A DNA stretch of 64,000 bases from JAAYUD01 sp041907665 (GTDB taxonomy: Bacteria > Bacteroidota > Bacteroidia > Bacteroidales > Bacteroidaceae). The position numbers and the translations under genes are program-made. Positions 37,023 to 45,456 of the stretch are shown one piece after another. The notes below the pieces were generated by a model. It worked only from the letters and a program-made list of their open reading frames with translations. It did not search any database and was not told the DNA's origin. The stretch spans positions 33,950 through 97,949 of the forward strand of contig JAYRGW010000007.1 of NCBI GenBank assembly GCA_041907665.1. The letters are read 5' to 3'. Positions within the stretch are counted from its first letter, which is position 1, and every line of letters begins with the position of its first letter.

Positions 37023-38354
37023 TTATTGTTTTATTAAACTTTCTCCTTTATAGTAGTCTACCAAACGGCTCTTTATTGTATAGAGCATACGTTTCTGCAA
37101 TAATGTAACGCGCGATTGCAAAAGCGTATTCGACGAAGTATGCAAATCCAGAGCACTTACCATCCCCTCTTCGAACTTCCGTTTGACAACATAATAAGCT
37201 AAGGAATCGGCGTTGACTTTATTTTCCATTTGCCGAATCTCTTTCACATAGCCATTGCAATCCAACAAAGCCTGTTCGATATCCGTATGCAGCTTGCGTG
37301 TCGTCTCATCTCTATCGAGCATGGCAATTTGAATATTGTTCTTAGCCTTCTTTATATCACTTCTAGTCGATCCGTTGAATATGGGAATTGATAATACGGC
37401 ACCCACATACTCTCCCCTATTGTTTTTGAATTGTGTTTTGAAAGGAATGGTGGTGTCACTACCCGAAAAGTTTTTGTAGTAGTTGGTAGCGACACCTGCC
37501 GTGAGAGAGAAAGACGGCAATATTTTTCCTTTCATTATGTTGTATTGGTATTTTGCTTTCTGTATGTTGTAGTCTGCCGACTTCGCAACGGGATTGCCGT
37601 TTAAAGCACAGAGGTATACGTCAGCAGCATTTTCTATCTTGAACTCCGGTTGGGTACAATGGGTCAATGTATCTATTGTCAACGAGTCGGACGACGGATA
37701 GCTCATTGCACTTTTCAGTGTAAGTAAAGCCGTATTATATAAATTCTGCTGATGAGTGAGGTTATAATCGTCTTCGGCCACCTGTGCCTTGATTTGCGCT
37801 ACATCGGGACGCCCCTTTATACCCAATTCTTCTTGCCTATTGGTTTTGAGCAGTGTCTGATTGCTATCGGCCAGTTTGTCTTGGGCAAGGCTGATACATT
37901 CTCTATAGTATGCAGCATCGATAAAGGCCTGCATCACTTCGATGGCTTTATCGTCGCGTGCTCGCTGTATTTCGTTTTCTCCTTGCATTTTGTTTATACG
38001 TGCTTGTTTGAATTGGTTTATTATCTGTCCTCCGTCGAATAAATAAACCGAACTATATAGGTTATAGTAGTTGTTGAAAGTAGTAATTGTATTGTAAGTA
38101 TTGGTCGACGGATCGATGTTACGTCCCCAATTATATTGCGCACTGACTTCTGCTGCTAGTTTCGGGAAGAAAGAATTGACTGCAGCATGATAGTCGGCTT
38201 TACAATTTGAAGCTTCGAAAATCCTTTTCTGCACAGTAGTGCTGTGTTCGATGGCATATTTCATACAGCGGTCCATTGTCCACAACTTTGTTTGTGCCTG
38301 CCCCGACAAAACAAAAATAGAACCAACCAATATAAATGCGATATATCTTTTCAT
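37023..38354 (-). CDS. TolC-family outer-membrane efflux protein
   Basis: This 443-residue protein has a cleavable signal (about 1-20, ending SGQAQ) and two OEP repeats. Typical stretches are LWTMDRCMKYAIEHS, AAEVSAQYNWGRNIDPSTNTY and VGAVLSIPIFNG. It forms the outer-membrane exit duct. As the first gene of the five-gene operon it is preceded by a sigma-54-type promoter ending about 28 bases before the start codon. Confidence 0.92.
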   Translation of the reverse strand: MKRYIAFILVGSIFVLSGQAQTKLWTMDRCMKYAIEHSTTVQKRIFEASNCKADYHAAVNSFFPKLAAEVSAQYNWGRNIDPSTNTYNTITTFNNYYNLYSSVYLFDGGQIINQFKQARINKMQGENEIQRARDDKAIEVMQAFIDAAYYRECISLAQDKLADSNQTLLKTNRQEELGIKGRPDVAQIKAQVAEDDYNLTHQQNLYNTALLTLKSAMSYPSSDSLTIDTLTHCTQPEFKIENAADVYLCALNGNPVAKSADYNIQKAKYQYNIMKGKILPSFSLTAGVATNYYKNFSGSDTTIPFKTQFKNNRGEYVGAVLSIPIFNGSTRSDIKKAKNNIQIAMLDRDETTRKLHTDIEQALLDCNGYVKEIRQMENKVNADSLAYYVVKRKFEEGMVSALDLHTSSNTLLQSRVTLLQKRMLYTIKSRLVDYYKGESLIKQ

Positions 38355-38382
38355 CTTTTTATTATTCTTTTTCCCATACTAA

Positions 38383-38398
38383 TGCAATCCCTGTGCCA
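38383..38398 (-). promoter_or_regulatory. sigma-54 (-24/-12) promoter of the efflux operon
   Basis: The minus strand reads TGGCACAGGGATTGCA. This matches the RpoN consensus TGGCAC-N5-TTGCW exactly, with the GG and GC dinucleotides 10 bases apart. The predicted start of transcription is near 38372, leaving a short leader to the tolC-like ATG at 38354. Confidence 0.8.
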
Positions 38399-38452
38399 AA
38401 CTTATTATAGTGCTGATTTACAAATGTATATTGATTCAAAAGAAAAAACAAA

Positions 38453-38490
38453 GTGTCTAAATATTGGACACTGCCGTCCAAAAGTTGGAC
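38453..38490. promoter_or_regulatory. paired palindromes, candidate enhancer-binding sites
   Basis: Two similar inverted repeats have centres 21 bp apart: GTGTCTAAATATTGGACAC (38453-38471) and GTCCAAAAGTTGGAC (38476-38490), the latter followed by AC. The shared form is GTGTCCAA-N3-TTGGACAC. They lie about 90 and 111 bases upstream of the predicted sigma-54 start, where NtrC-type activators usually bind. Confidence 0.65.
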
Positions 38491-38531
38491 ACGATAATAA
38501 TCCTATTTCTATTTCGTATGGTGGTTTTTGT

Positions 38532-38619
38532 TGTCTCACAGCTGTGCGACACTTATCTCACACGTGTGCGACAGGTGTATCACAAGTGTGAGACAAGTGT
38601 ATCACAGCTGTGAGACGGT
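38532..38619. repeat. four tandem 22-bp units, each with a palindrome
   Basis: Units start at 38532, 38554, 38576 and 38598. Each contains a core of the form TCACANNTGTG flanked by TNT(C/A) and GNGACA. The fourth core is GTGTATCACAGCTGTGAGAC. The spacing is exactly two helical turns, so the sites face the same side of the DNA. Confidence 0.85.
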
Positions 38620-38709
38620 AATAACTAACAGATAAAAATGCTATAACATACAATAGTTTTTAGAAAAACATACAGTAGTGATCACTCAAAGTATCTTATC
38701 CTTTTTTCA

Positions 38710-38858
38710 TACCACCCTATTATTTCATCGTATCACCCTATTATTTATGCCGAGATATTCTCGCAGTACTGGATGATTGAACTATTATTTCATCATACCA
38801 TACTGTTATTTCATCGCACCACACTACTATCTCATTACACCGCAATGTTATCTCATCA
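38710..38858. repeat. degenerate 21-bp tandem repeat, six units
   Basis: Two units lie at 38710-38751, followed by a 23-base spacer. Four more lie at 38775-38858. The approximate consensus is ACCAYMCTATTATYTCATC. The unit is unrelated to the 22-bp array. A short open frame through it (38777-38959) encodes a hydrophobic 7-residue repeat and is not credible as a gene. Confidence 0.75.
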
Positions 38859-39054
38859 TACTATATGCTCTTTTATATTACTGGCATGCGTCATTGCTAA
38901 TTGTCCTATCGGTAAAGTTTCATAGTAGGTTTTATAAGCAGAACAAGCGACTATTTTGAATACGTAATTTTATTGAAATCTTTTCCGTTATTCGACAAAT
39001 AAAAGTAATTTTGTAGCCGATTTTAAGCAGTATTTTTGTTTTAGCATAACAACA

Positions 39055-40260
39055 ATGGAAATATTATCATTCAATATAGTAGAAATCATCTTATTGTCCG
39101 TCATGGGCCTGTTATTCATCATCCAGTTGTTTTATCAATATGGCATATACAATCGTATTCACGCGCACAACAAGGCGGTGAAGAAAAACAATATTGATTT
39201 TGTAGATGACGATCTGCCTCCCGTATCTATCATTATTCGGGCATGTAATGAATCGGCCAATCTGAAAAAGAATTTGGAGAGTGTTTTGCAACAGGATTAC
39301 CCGACTTACGAAGTTATTGTCGTAAACGATGGTTCTACAGATGAGAGCGAGACCTATTTGAGCGAATTGCAAAGCAAGTACGATAATCTGTACCATAGTT
39401 TCACACCCGAAAGAGTACGAAATCTGAGTAGCAAAAAGTTGGCTCTGACCATCGGTATCAAGGCGAGCAAATACGATTGGCTTGTGTTTATAGAAGCCAA
39501 TTGCAGACCATGCAGCAATCAATGGTTGAGAGCGATGGCCCGAAATTTCACAACCTCGACAGATATTGTACTGGGATATAGCAACTATCTATATAAAAAG
39601 GGCCGGCAAAACAAATTGGCTTGCTTTGACATGCTTTTTCAGTCTATGCGCTATTTGGGTATGGCACTAAATTCGAAACCTTACAAGGGAATCGGGAGAA
39701 ACATGGCTTATCGCAAAAAATTGTTTTATACCAATAAAGGATTCTCCAAATATCTGGAACTCTTCAGGGGCGAAGACGATTTGTTTATCAACGAAGTGGC
39801 CAACGGCGTAAATACCCGCGTAGAGACTTCTAAGGATGCTATTGTATGGATAGACGGAGCCGAATACACACAGCTAGACTGGAAAAAAGACAAAGTAAGT
39901 TATATGGTGACTTCGCATTTCTATCACGGTTCGCAACGTTTTGTATTGGGATTTGAAACACTTACCAGATTATTGTTCATCGCCGGCTTTATCGCTACGG
40001 TTACGGTAAGCGCCCTGAATTTTCATTGGTTGATGGCAGGCATTGCCTTTCTATTATGGCTGATAAGATTGTTGCTGGCTATGTCTGTAGTAAATAGGGC
40101 TGCCCGTGATATGAAAGAAGAGAGAAGATATTACTTCTCTCTCCTGTATTTCGAATTGTTGCTTCCGTGGCAATCAATGACGTATGCGCATTCGCGACTA
40201 GCAAATAAGAACAATAATTGTGTTTATATCAACAATCCTACTCATAACGCATGGAGTTAG
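39055..40260 (+). CDS. membrane-bound family 2 glycosyltransferase
   Basis: This 401-residue protein has one N-terminal membrane helix (about 5-27). A GT2 catalytic domain follows (about 55-280), with PPVSIIIRACNES, VIVVNDGSTDES and RGEDDLFINEV. Two or three C-terminal helices end it (about 300-385). It transfers a sugar from a nucleotide donor, probably into a cell-envelope polymer or lipid; donor and acceptor are unknown. The processive QxxRW motif is not evident. Its 3' end overlaps the convergent permease gene by 23 bases. Confidence 0.85.
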   Translation: MEILSFNIVEIILLSVMGLLFIIQLFYQYGIYNRIHAHNKAVKKNNIDFVDDDLPPVSIIIRACNESANLKKNLESVLQQDYPTYEVIVVNDGSTDESETYLSELQSKYDNLYHSFTPERVRNLSSKKLALTIGIKASKYDWLVFIEANCRPCSNQWLRAMARNFTTSTDIVLGYSNYLYKKGRQNKLACFDMLFQSMRYLGMALNSKPYKGIGRNMAYRKKLFYTNKGFSKYLELFRGEDDLFINEVANGVNTRVETSKDAIVWIDGAEYTQLDWKKDKVSYMVTSHFYHGSQRFVLGFETLTRLLFIAGFIATVTVSALNFHWLMAGIAFLLWLIRLLLAMSVVNRAARDMKEERRYYFSLLYFELLLPWQSMTYAHSRLANKNNNCVYINNPTHNAWS

Positions 40261-41476
40261 CCGGATGTATTTTTGATATCAGATAGGACGGACCCAACAA
40301 CATCATAAGCGATACCAGGAACGAGCAGACATTGATGATAATAAAAATCAAAATGTTGAACGATACCGGAACGGTATCAACATAGTAAGTAGCCGGATTG
40401 AGTTTGACTATTTTGAAATGTGCTTGCAGATATATTAGCGCAACGGCTATTATATCACCAATCAATATGCCCTTTCCGATAATAAATACCGAAAGCCACA
40501 GAAATATTTTGCGGACGGTATAATTGTTAGTGCCCAAAGCCTTGAGTAAACCGATCATATTGGTACGTTCGATGATGATAATGAGCAGTCCCGATATCAT
40601 GGTGAATCCTGCAATGCCTATCATCAGTATCAGTATGACCCAAACATTCATATCGAGTAGGCCGAGCCAAGCGAAGAGTTGCGGGTTGAGCTGAACAATA
40701 TTACGAACATAATAGACGCCACCATATCTGTCTTTCATTTTATCTATATTGGAAGCGATATCGTATGTCGTCTTATTGAGCAGATTATAATCTTTTATCG
40801 TTAATTCGACTCCACCGTATTGATCTTTTTTCCATCCGTTCAGGTGGTTTACCGTATAAATATCGGTAATGAGGAATATTTTATCGTACTCCGAGAAATT
40901 GGTCTGATAAATACCCTTGATCGTCAATCGGCGAGCACGAACATTATCATTGATATAATAAGTATATATTTTATCACCCAGTTTGAGTCCCAACTTATCG
41001 GCAATGTTTTTGGAAATAAGAACCTGATTGGTCGAAATGGTATCACTAAAATGAGGTACGATACCGGCTACCAAATGTTCTTTCATAAATGTAGGATCGA
41101 ACTCCGGGCCAACGCCCTTGAGCACCATCCCTTGAAACGTACTGTCGGTCTTAATAATACCGGGCTTGGTAGAAAAGCGCTGTATATGCTTTACTTGTTT
41201 ATAGTCAGATAGTTCGGCTAGCAAACTATCATTGACAACTACCGGGCGCATTTCATAAGACCGTGCATCGTCGAGATTGCTGATTTGGATATGCGATCCA
41301 AAACCAATAACTTTATTTCGTACTTCCGATTTGAATCCGATGACCACCGCTACAGATACCAGCATGACGATAATGCCGATTGCAATTCCAGCCATCGCTA
41401 TAAAAACAGCAGGTCGGGATGAATTTTTCGATCCCGAACCGCGATATATGTGTTTGGCAATAAAAAATGATAACAT
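40238..41476 (-). CDS. LolC/E-family ABC permease
   Basis: This 412-residue protein has four membrane helices: about 20-45, then three at about 270-395. A periplasmic domain lies between them and an FtsX domain contains ERTNMIGLLKALGTNNYTVR. It resembles LolC/LolE, which release lipoproteins from the inner membrane. No LolD ATPase is adjacent. It follows the aminotransferase by 28 bases. Confidence 0.85.
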   Translation of the reverse strand: MLSFFIAKHIYRGSGSKNSSRPAVFIAMAGIAIGIIVMLVSVAVVIGFKSEVRNKVIGFGSHIQISNLDDARSYEMRPVVVNDSLLAELSDYKQVKHIQRFSTKPGIIKTDSTFQGMVLKGVGPEFDPTFMKEHLVAGIVPHFSDTISTNQVLISKNIADKLGLKLGDKIYTYYINDNVRARRLTIKGIYQTNFSEYDKIFLITDIYTVNHLNGWKKDQYGGVELTIKDYNLLNKTTYDIASNIDKMKDRYGGVYYVRNIVQLNPQLFAWLGLLDMNVWVILILMIGIAGFTMISGLLIIIIERTNMIGLLKALGTNNYTVRKIFLWLSVFIIGKGILIGDIIAVALIYLQAHFKIVKLNPATYYVDTVPVSFNILIFIIINVCSFLVSLMMLLGPSYLISKIHPANSMRYE

Positions 41477-41504
41477 CTTTTCGTTCTTATACCTTAGTTA
41501 CATA

Positions 41505-42704
41505 TTAAATGACTCTACCTGGATAAGCTTCGAGTGCTTTTTCTAAAATGAAAAGTGCACGATTCAAATCTTCTTTTTTCAGCACGTACGCTATTCGCAC
41601 TTGGTTTCTTCCTACGCCCGGCGTAGTATAAAATCCGGAAGCCGGAGCCATAAATACCGTTTCGCCTTCGTATTCGAAATCGCTCAGGCACCAGGCGCAG
41701 AACTTATCGGAATCGTCTACCGGCAATTTGGCTACAGTATAAAATGCTCCCATCGGTATGGGAGAATAAACGCCGGGAATACGATTGAGTCCGTCAATAA
41801 GACATTTGCGGCGTTCTACATATTCGTCGTAAGTATCACGCAGGTAATCGTCGGGGGTATCGAGAGACGCTTCGGCAGCAATTTGGCCAATCAATGGAGG
41901 ACTGAGCCGTGCTTGACAGAATTTCATTACAGCCTTACGAATCTCTTCGTTCTTTGTTATGAGGGCTCCAATACGTATACCGCATTCGGAATATCTTTTT
42001 GAGACAGAATCGATAAGTACTACATTTTGTTCGATACCTTTGAGATGGCATGCCGATATATAAGGTGAGCCGGTATAAATAAATTCGCGATAAACTTCGT
42101 CGGAGAATAAAAACAAATCGTATTTCTTTACCAAATCACGAATCTGATTCATCTCTTTGCGGCTATACAAATAACCGGTAGGATTATTTGGGTTGCATAT
42201 TAAAATACCCTTTGTACGTTCGTTGATCAGTTCTTCGAACTTCTCTACTTTCGGCAACGAAAAACCTTCTTCGATAGTGGTAGCAATGGTACGGATCACC
42301 GCTCCCGCCGAAATGGCAAAAGCCATATAGTTGGCATAAGCCGGCTCTGGCACAATGATTTCGTCGCCGGGGTTGAGACAAGAGAGAAAGGAGAATAATA
42401 CCGCTTCCGAACCGCCTGTAGTAACAATAATATCGTCTGCCGATAATTTAATGTTATACTTTTCATAATACTTCACCAACTTTTCGCGGTAACTGCGATT
42501 GCCCGCACTGGGACTATACTCTAAGATTTGACGATCGATGTTATGAATGGCATCAAGAGCAACTTGTGGGGTTGGTAAATCGGGTTGGCCGATATTTAGA
42601 TGGTATACATGTATCCCCCTTTGCTTTGCCGCGTCGGATAGCGGAGCCAGTTTTCTGATTGGAGACGCTGGCATCTCCGTTCCTCTAATAGAAATTTTTG
42701 GCAT
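41505..42704 (-). CDS. PLP-dependent aminotransferase (aspartate aminotransferase type)
   Basis: This 399-residue fold-type I enzyme has PLP lysine Lys236 in SVSKRYSECGIRIG. The motifs CNPNNPTGYLYSRKEM and SDEVYREFIY are also present. It belongs to the aspartate/aromatic aminotransferase group (class I/II). The amino-acid substrate cannot be set by eye. It lies upstream of and probably co-transcribed with the LolC/E-type permease. Confidence 0.88.
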   Translation of the reverse strand: MPKISIRGTEMPASPIRKLAPLSDAAKQRGIHVYHLNIGQPDLPTPQVALDAIHNIDRQILEYSPSAGNRSYREKLVKYYEKYNIKLSADDIIVTTGGSEAVLFSFLSCLNPGDEIIVPEPAYANYMAFAISAGAVIRTIATTIEEGFSLPKVEKFEELINERTKGILICNPNNPTGYLYSRKEMNQIRDLVKKYDLFLFSDEVYREFIYTGSPYISACHLKGIEQNVVLIDSVSKRYSECGIRIGALITKNEEIRKAVMKFCQARLSPPLIGQIAAEASLDTPDDYLRDTYDEYVERRKCLIDGLNRIPGVYSPIPMGAFYTVAKLPVDDSDKFCAWCLSDFEYEGETVFMAPASGFYTTPGVGRNQVRIAYVLKKEDLNRALFILEKALEAYPGRVI

Positions 42705-42880
42705 TTTTCTCTTTTTACTTTTCTATTCAACAACTAAACATTGTATTCAGACATTATTGAAAATCGTGCAAATTTAAACATTTAATTGTATAATTGCACA
42801 AAAAATCAAAAACAATATGTCGATTTGAATCTTTGGCGTATTTATTTTGGTCTTGTTATTGATTTTTGTAAGTCAGACTT

Positions 42881-42911
42881 TTCGTTAATCGAATAGAATC
42901 AATTAACTTTG
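42881..42911 (+). promoter_or_regulatory. promoter of the lon operon
   Basis: TTCG (42881-42884), 19 bases, then TAACTTTG (42904-42911) sit about 50 bases before the lon start codon. The -7 box fits TAnnTTTG exactly and the -33 box at three of four positions. Confidence 0.55.
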
Positions 42912-42963
42912 TGCGCTATTATATCCGAATATTAAAGAATAAGTAAGAAGACGAGAAAAGATA

Positions 42964-45456
42964 ATGATGAAGAAAGATGATTATTTAATTAGGAATTTGG
43001 ACGATTCAAGTAACGAACAGAATTCTTTTTCCTTTATTGCCGATATTGATAATAATGAAGATTTGGATTTGAAAATCAAAATTCAGTCCGGTGATACGGT
43101 ACCTGTTCTGCCACTTCGCAATATGCTTTTATTTCCGAGTGTGTACATGCCTGTAGCCGTAGGGCGTAAAAGTTCTTTGAAATTGATACGTGAGTGTGAA
43201 AGAAAAGAAAAGAACATTGCCGTATTCTGTCAGAAAGACCAGAATACAGACGAACCGGACTTTGAAGACCTACATCATATTGGAACTATTGCCACAGTTG
43301 TTCGAATACTCGAAATGCCCGATCATGCTACGACCGTGATATTACGTGGCGTAAAGCGTTGTGAATTGGTTGATATTAGCGAGCATGAACCTTATCTGCA
43401 AGGCAAGATAAACTTGCTCGAAGATGAATGTCCCGAAAAGAACGATCGTGAGTTTCAAGCCCTTGCCGAAAGTTGCAAAGACTTGACGATTCGATATATC
43501 CGCGTGTCTGACGTTTTGCATCAGGAATCGATATTTGCTATCCGCAATATTAATAACTATCAATTTCTGATCGGATTTATTTGCAATAACTTGCCGCTAA
43601 AGAAAGCAGACAAGTTGGAATTGTTACAAATAAACTCATTGAAAGCAAGAGCTTATAAATTGTTGGAATTCTTGAATAGAGAAGTTCAATTGGCCGAAAT
43701 AAAAGCTTCTATTCAGTTGAGAGCTCGTGAAGACATTGATCAACAACAGAAAGAATACTTCTTGCAACAACAAATCAAAACAATTCAAGACGAATTGGGT
43801 GGCAATACGCAGGAGCAAGAAATAGAAGATATGCGCCGAAAGGGCGAAAAGATGAAATGGAATATAGAGGTTGCCAAAATGTTTGATAAAGAACTTGGCA
43901 AACTGGAACGGACTCATCCTCAATCGCCGGATTATAGTGTGCAGCTCAATTATCTGCAAACTATGCTCAACTTGCCATGGAACGTTTACACCGCCGATAA
44001 CTTGAATTTAAAGAATGCAGAGCGAATATTGAATCGCGATCATTACGGACTGGATAAGGTAAAAGAACGCATACTGGAGCATTTGTCGGTATTGAAGCTA
44101 AAGGGGAATCTTAAATCGCCCATTATTTGTTTGTATGGCCCTCCGGGAGTAGGTAAAACTTCGCTTGGCAAATCTATTGCTGCATCGTTGAAACGCAAGT
44201 ATATCAGAATGTCACTGGGTGGAGTTCACGATGAAGCAGAAATACGCGGTCATCGCAGAACCTATATCGGAGCTATGCCCGGCCGCATCATTAAAGGATT
44301 GATCAAAGCCGGATCTTCCAATCCGGTATTTGTTCTCGACGAAATAGATAAAGTGGGTAATGACCGTCAAGGCGATCCTTCATCCGCATTGCTCGAAGTA
44401 CTCGATCCGGAACAGAACAGTACTTTTCACGACAATTATTTGGATGTCGACTACGATTTATCTAAAGTACTGTTTATTGCAACAGCTAATGACTTGCACT
44501 CAATTCCTGCCCCTTTGCTCGATCGTATGGAGCTGATAGAAGTGAATGGCTATATTACTGAAGAGAAAGTCGAGATAGCCCGTAAGCATCTATTTCCAAA
44601 AGAATTGGATAATAACGGATTGGAAAAGAACTTTGTGAAAATGTCGAAAGCGACGTTTGAGGCGATTATAGAAAATTATACTCGCGAAAGCGGTGTCCGT
44701 GAATTAGAGAAGAAGATTGGAAAAGTGCTACGAAAGATAGCCCGCAAGTATGCTACCGACGGATATTTCTTGGAGCGCGAAATAAAACCCGAAGACCTAA
44801 AAAAATATCTAGGTGTGGCAGAATATAGTAGAGATAAATATCAAGGAAATGAATATGCCGGAGTAGTCACCGGACTGGCATGGACAGCTGTTGGAGGTGA
44901 AATATTATTTATCGAAACATCGCTGAACCGTGGAAAAGGTGGACGCTTGACATTGACAGGCAACTTGGGTGACGTGATGAAAGAATCGGCCATGTTGGCT
45001 TATGAGTATATTAAGACCCATGCCTCTCTGCTTCATATCAATCCAGATGTATTTGATAATTGGAATGTTCATCTTCATGTTCCGGAAGGTGCTATTCCAA
45101 AAGACGGACCTTCTGCGGGTATCACCATGACTACCGCCCTTGCATCGGCCTTCACTCAACGTAAGGTAAAGCCGAACCTGGCTATGACCGGCGAAATGAC
45201 TTTGAGAGGCAGAGTATTGCCTGTAGGTGGAGTAAAAGAGAAAATTCTTGCTGCAAAAAGAGCAGGCATTACAGACATCCTGCTAAGCGAGGAAAACAGA
45301 AAAGATATTGAAGAAATACAAGATATTTATTTGAAAGGCTTGACGTTCCACTATGTGAAAGATGCAAAAGAAGTGCTTGAATTGGCATTGACAGATGAGT
45401 TGGTTAACGATCCGATTGATTTTACCATTGCTAAAGAGAATAAAGATAAAGAATGA
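42964..45456 (+). CDS. lon: ATP-dependent protease Lon
   Basis: This 830-residue protein has the full LonA layout. A LON N-terminal substrate domain spans about 45-250 and a coiled coil follows. The AAA+ module has Walker A GPPGVGKTS and Walker B VFVLDEIDK. The S16 protease domain carries the catalytic dyad Ser717 (PKDGPSAGI) and Lys760 (VGGVKEK). It degrades misfolded and regulatory proteins. The start may be either of two adjacent ATGs (42964 or 42967). Its stop overlaps the tgt start (ATGA). Confidence 0.97.
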   Translation: MMKKDDYLIRNLDDSSNEQNSFSFIADIDNNEDLDLKIKIQSGDTVPVLPLRNMLLFPSVYMPVAVGRKSSLKLIRECERKEKNIAVFCQKDQNTDEPDFEDLHHIGTIATVVRILEMPDHATTVILRGVKRCELVDISEHEPYLQGKINLLEDECPEKNDREFQALAESCKDLTIRYIRVSDVLHQESIFAIRNINNYQFLIGFICNNLPLKKADKLELLQINSLKARAYKLLEFLNREVQLAEIKASIQLRAREDIDQQQKEYFLQQQIKTIQDELGGNTQEQEIEDMRRKGEKMKWNIEVAKMFDKELGKLERTHPQSPDYSVQLNYLQTMLNLPWNVYTADNLNLKNAERILNRDHYGLDKVKERILEHLSVLKLKGNLKSPIICLYGPPGVGKTSLGKSIAASLKRKYIRMSLGGVHDEAEIRGHRRTYIGAMPGRIIKGLIKAGSSNPVFVLDEIDKVGNDRQGDPSSALLEVLDPEQNSTFHDNYLDVDYDLSKVLFIATANDLHSIPAPLLDRMELIEVNGYITEEKVEIARKHLFPKELDNNGLEKNFVKMSKATFEAIIENYTRESGVRELEKKIGKVLRKIARKYATDGYFLEREIKPEDLKKYLGVAEYSRDKYQGNEYAGVVTGLAWTAVGGEILFIETSLNRGKGGRLTLTGNLGDVMKESAMLAYEYIKTHASLLHINPDVFDNWNVHLHVPEGAIPKDGPSAGITMTTALASAFTQRKVKPNLAMTGEMTLRGRVLPVGGVKEKILAAKRAGITDILLSEENRKDIEEIQDIYLKGLTFHYVKDAKEVLELALTDELVNDPIDFTIAKENKDKE

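Larger units (their letters stand above)
38355..39054. other. 700-base control region between the efflux operon and the GT2 gene
   Basis: No gene is seen. From left to right it holds the sigma-54 promoter, two enhancer-like palindromes, the 22-bp palindromic array and the 21-bp tandem array. A TTTG (39010-39013), 17 bases, TATTTTTG (39031-39038) pair just before the GT2 start at 39055 is a plausible but slightly short housekeeping promoter. Confidence 0.7.

Noticed and set aside
38532..38619. CRISPR-like short regular repeats
   Set aside because: The units are directly adjacent with no unique spacers, each is an imperfect palindrome, and no cas gene is present.
38777..38959. 60-codon plus-strand open frame in the tandem repeat
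   Set aside because: It is a by-product of the 21-bp repeat (hydrophobic 7-residue period), with no promoter or family resemblance.
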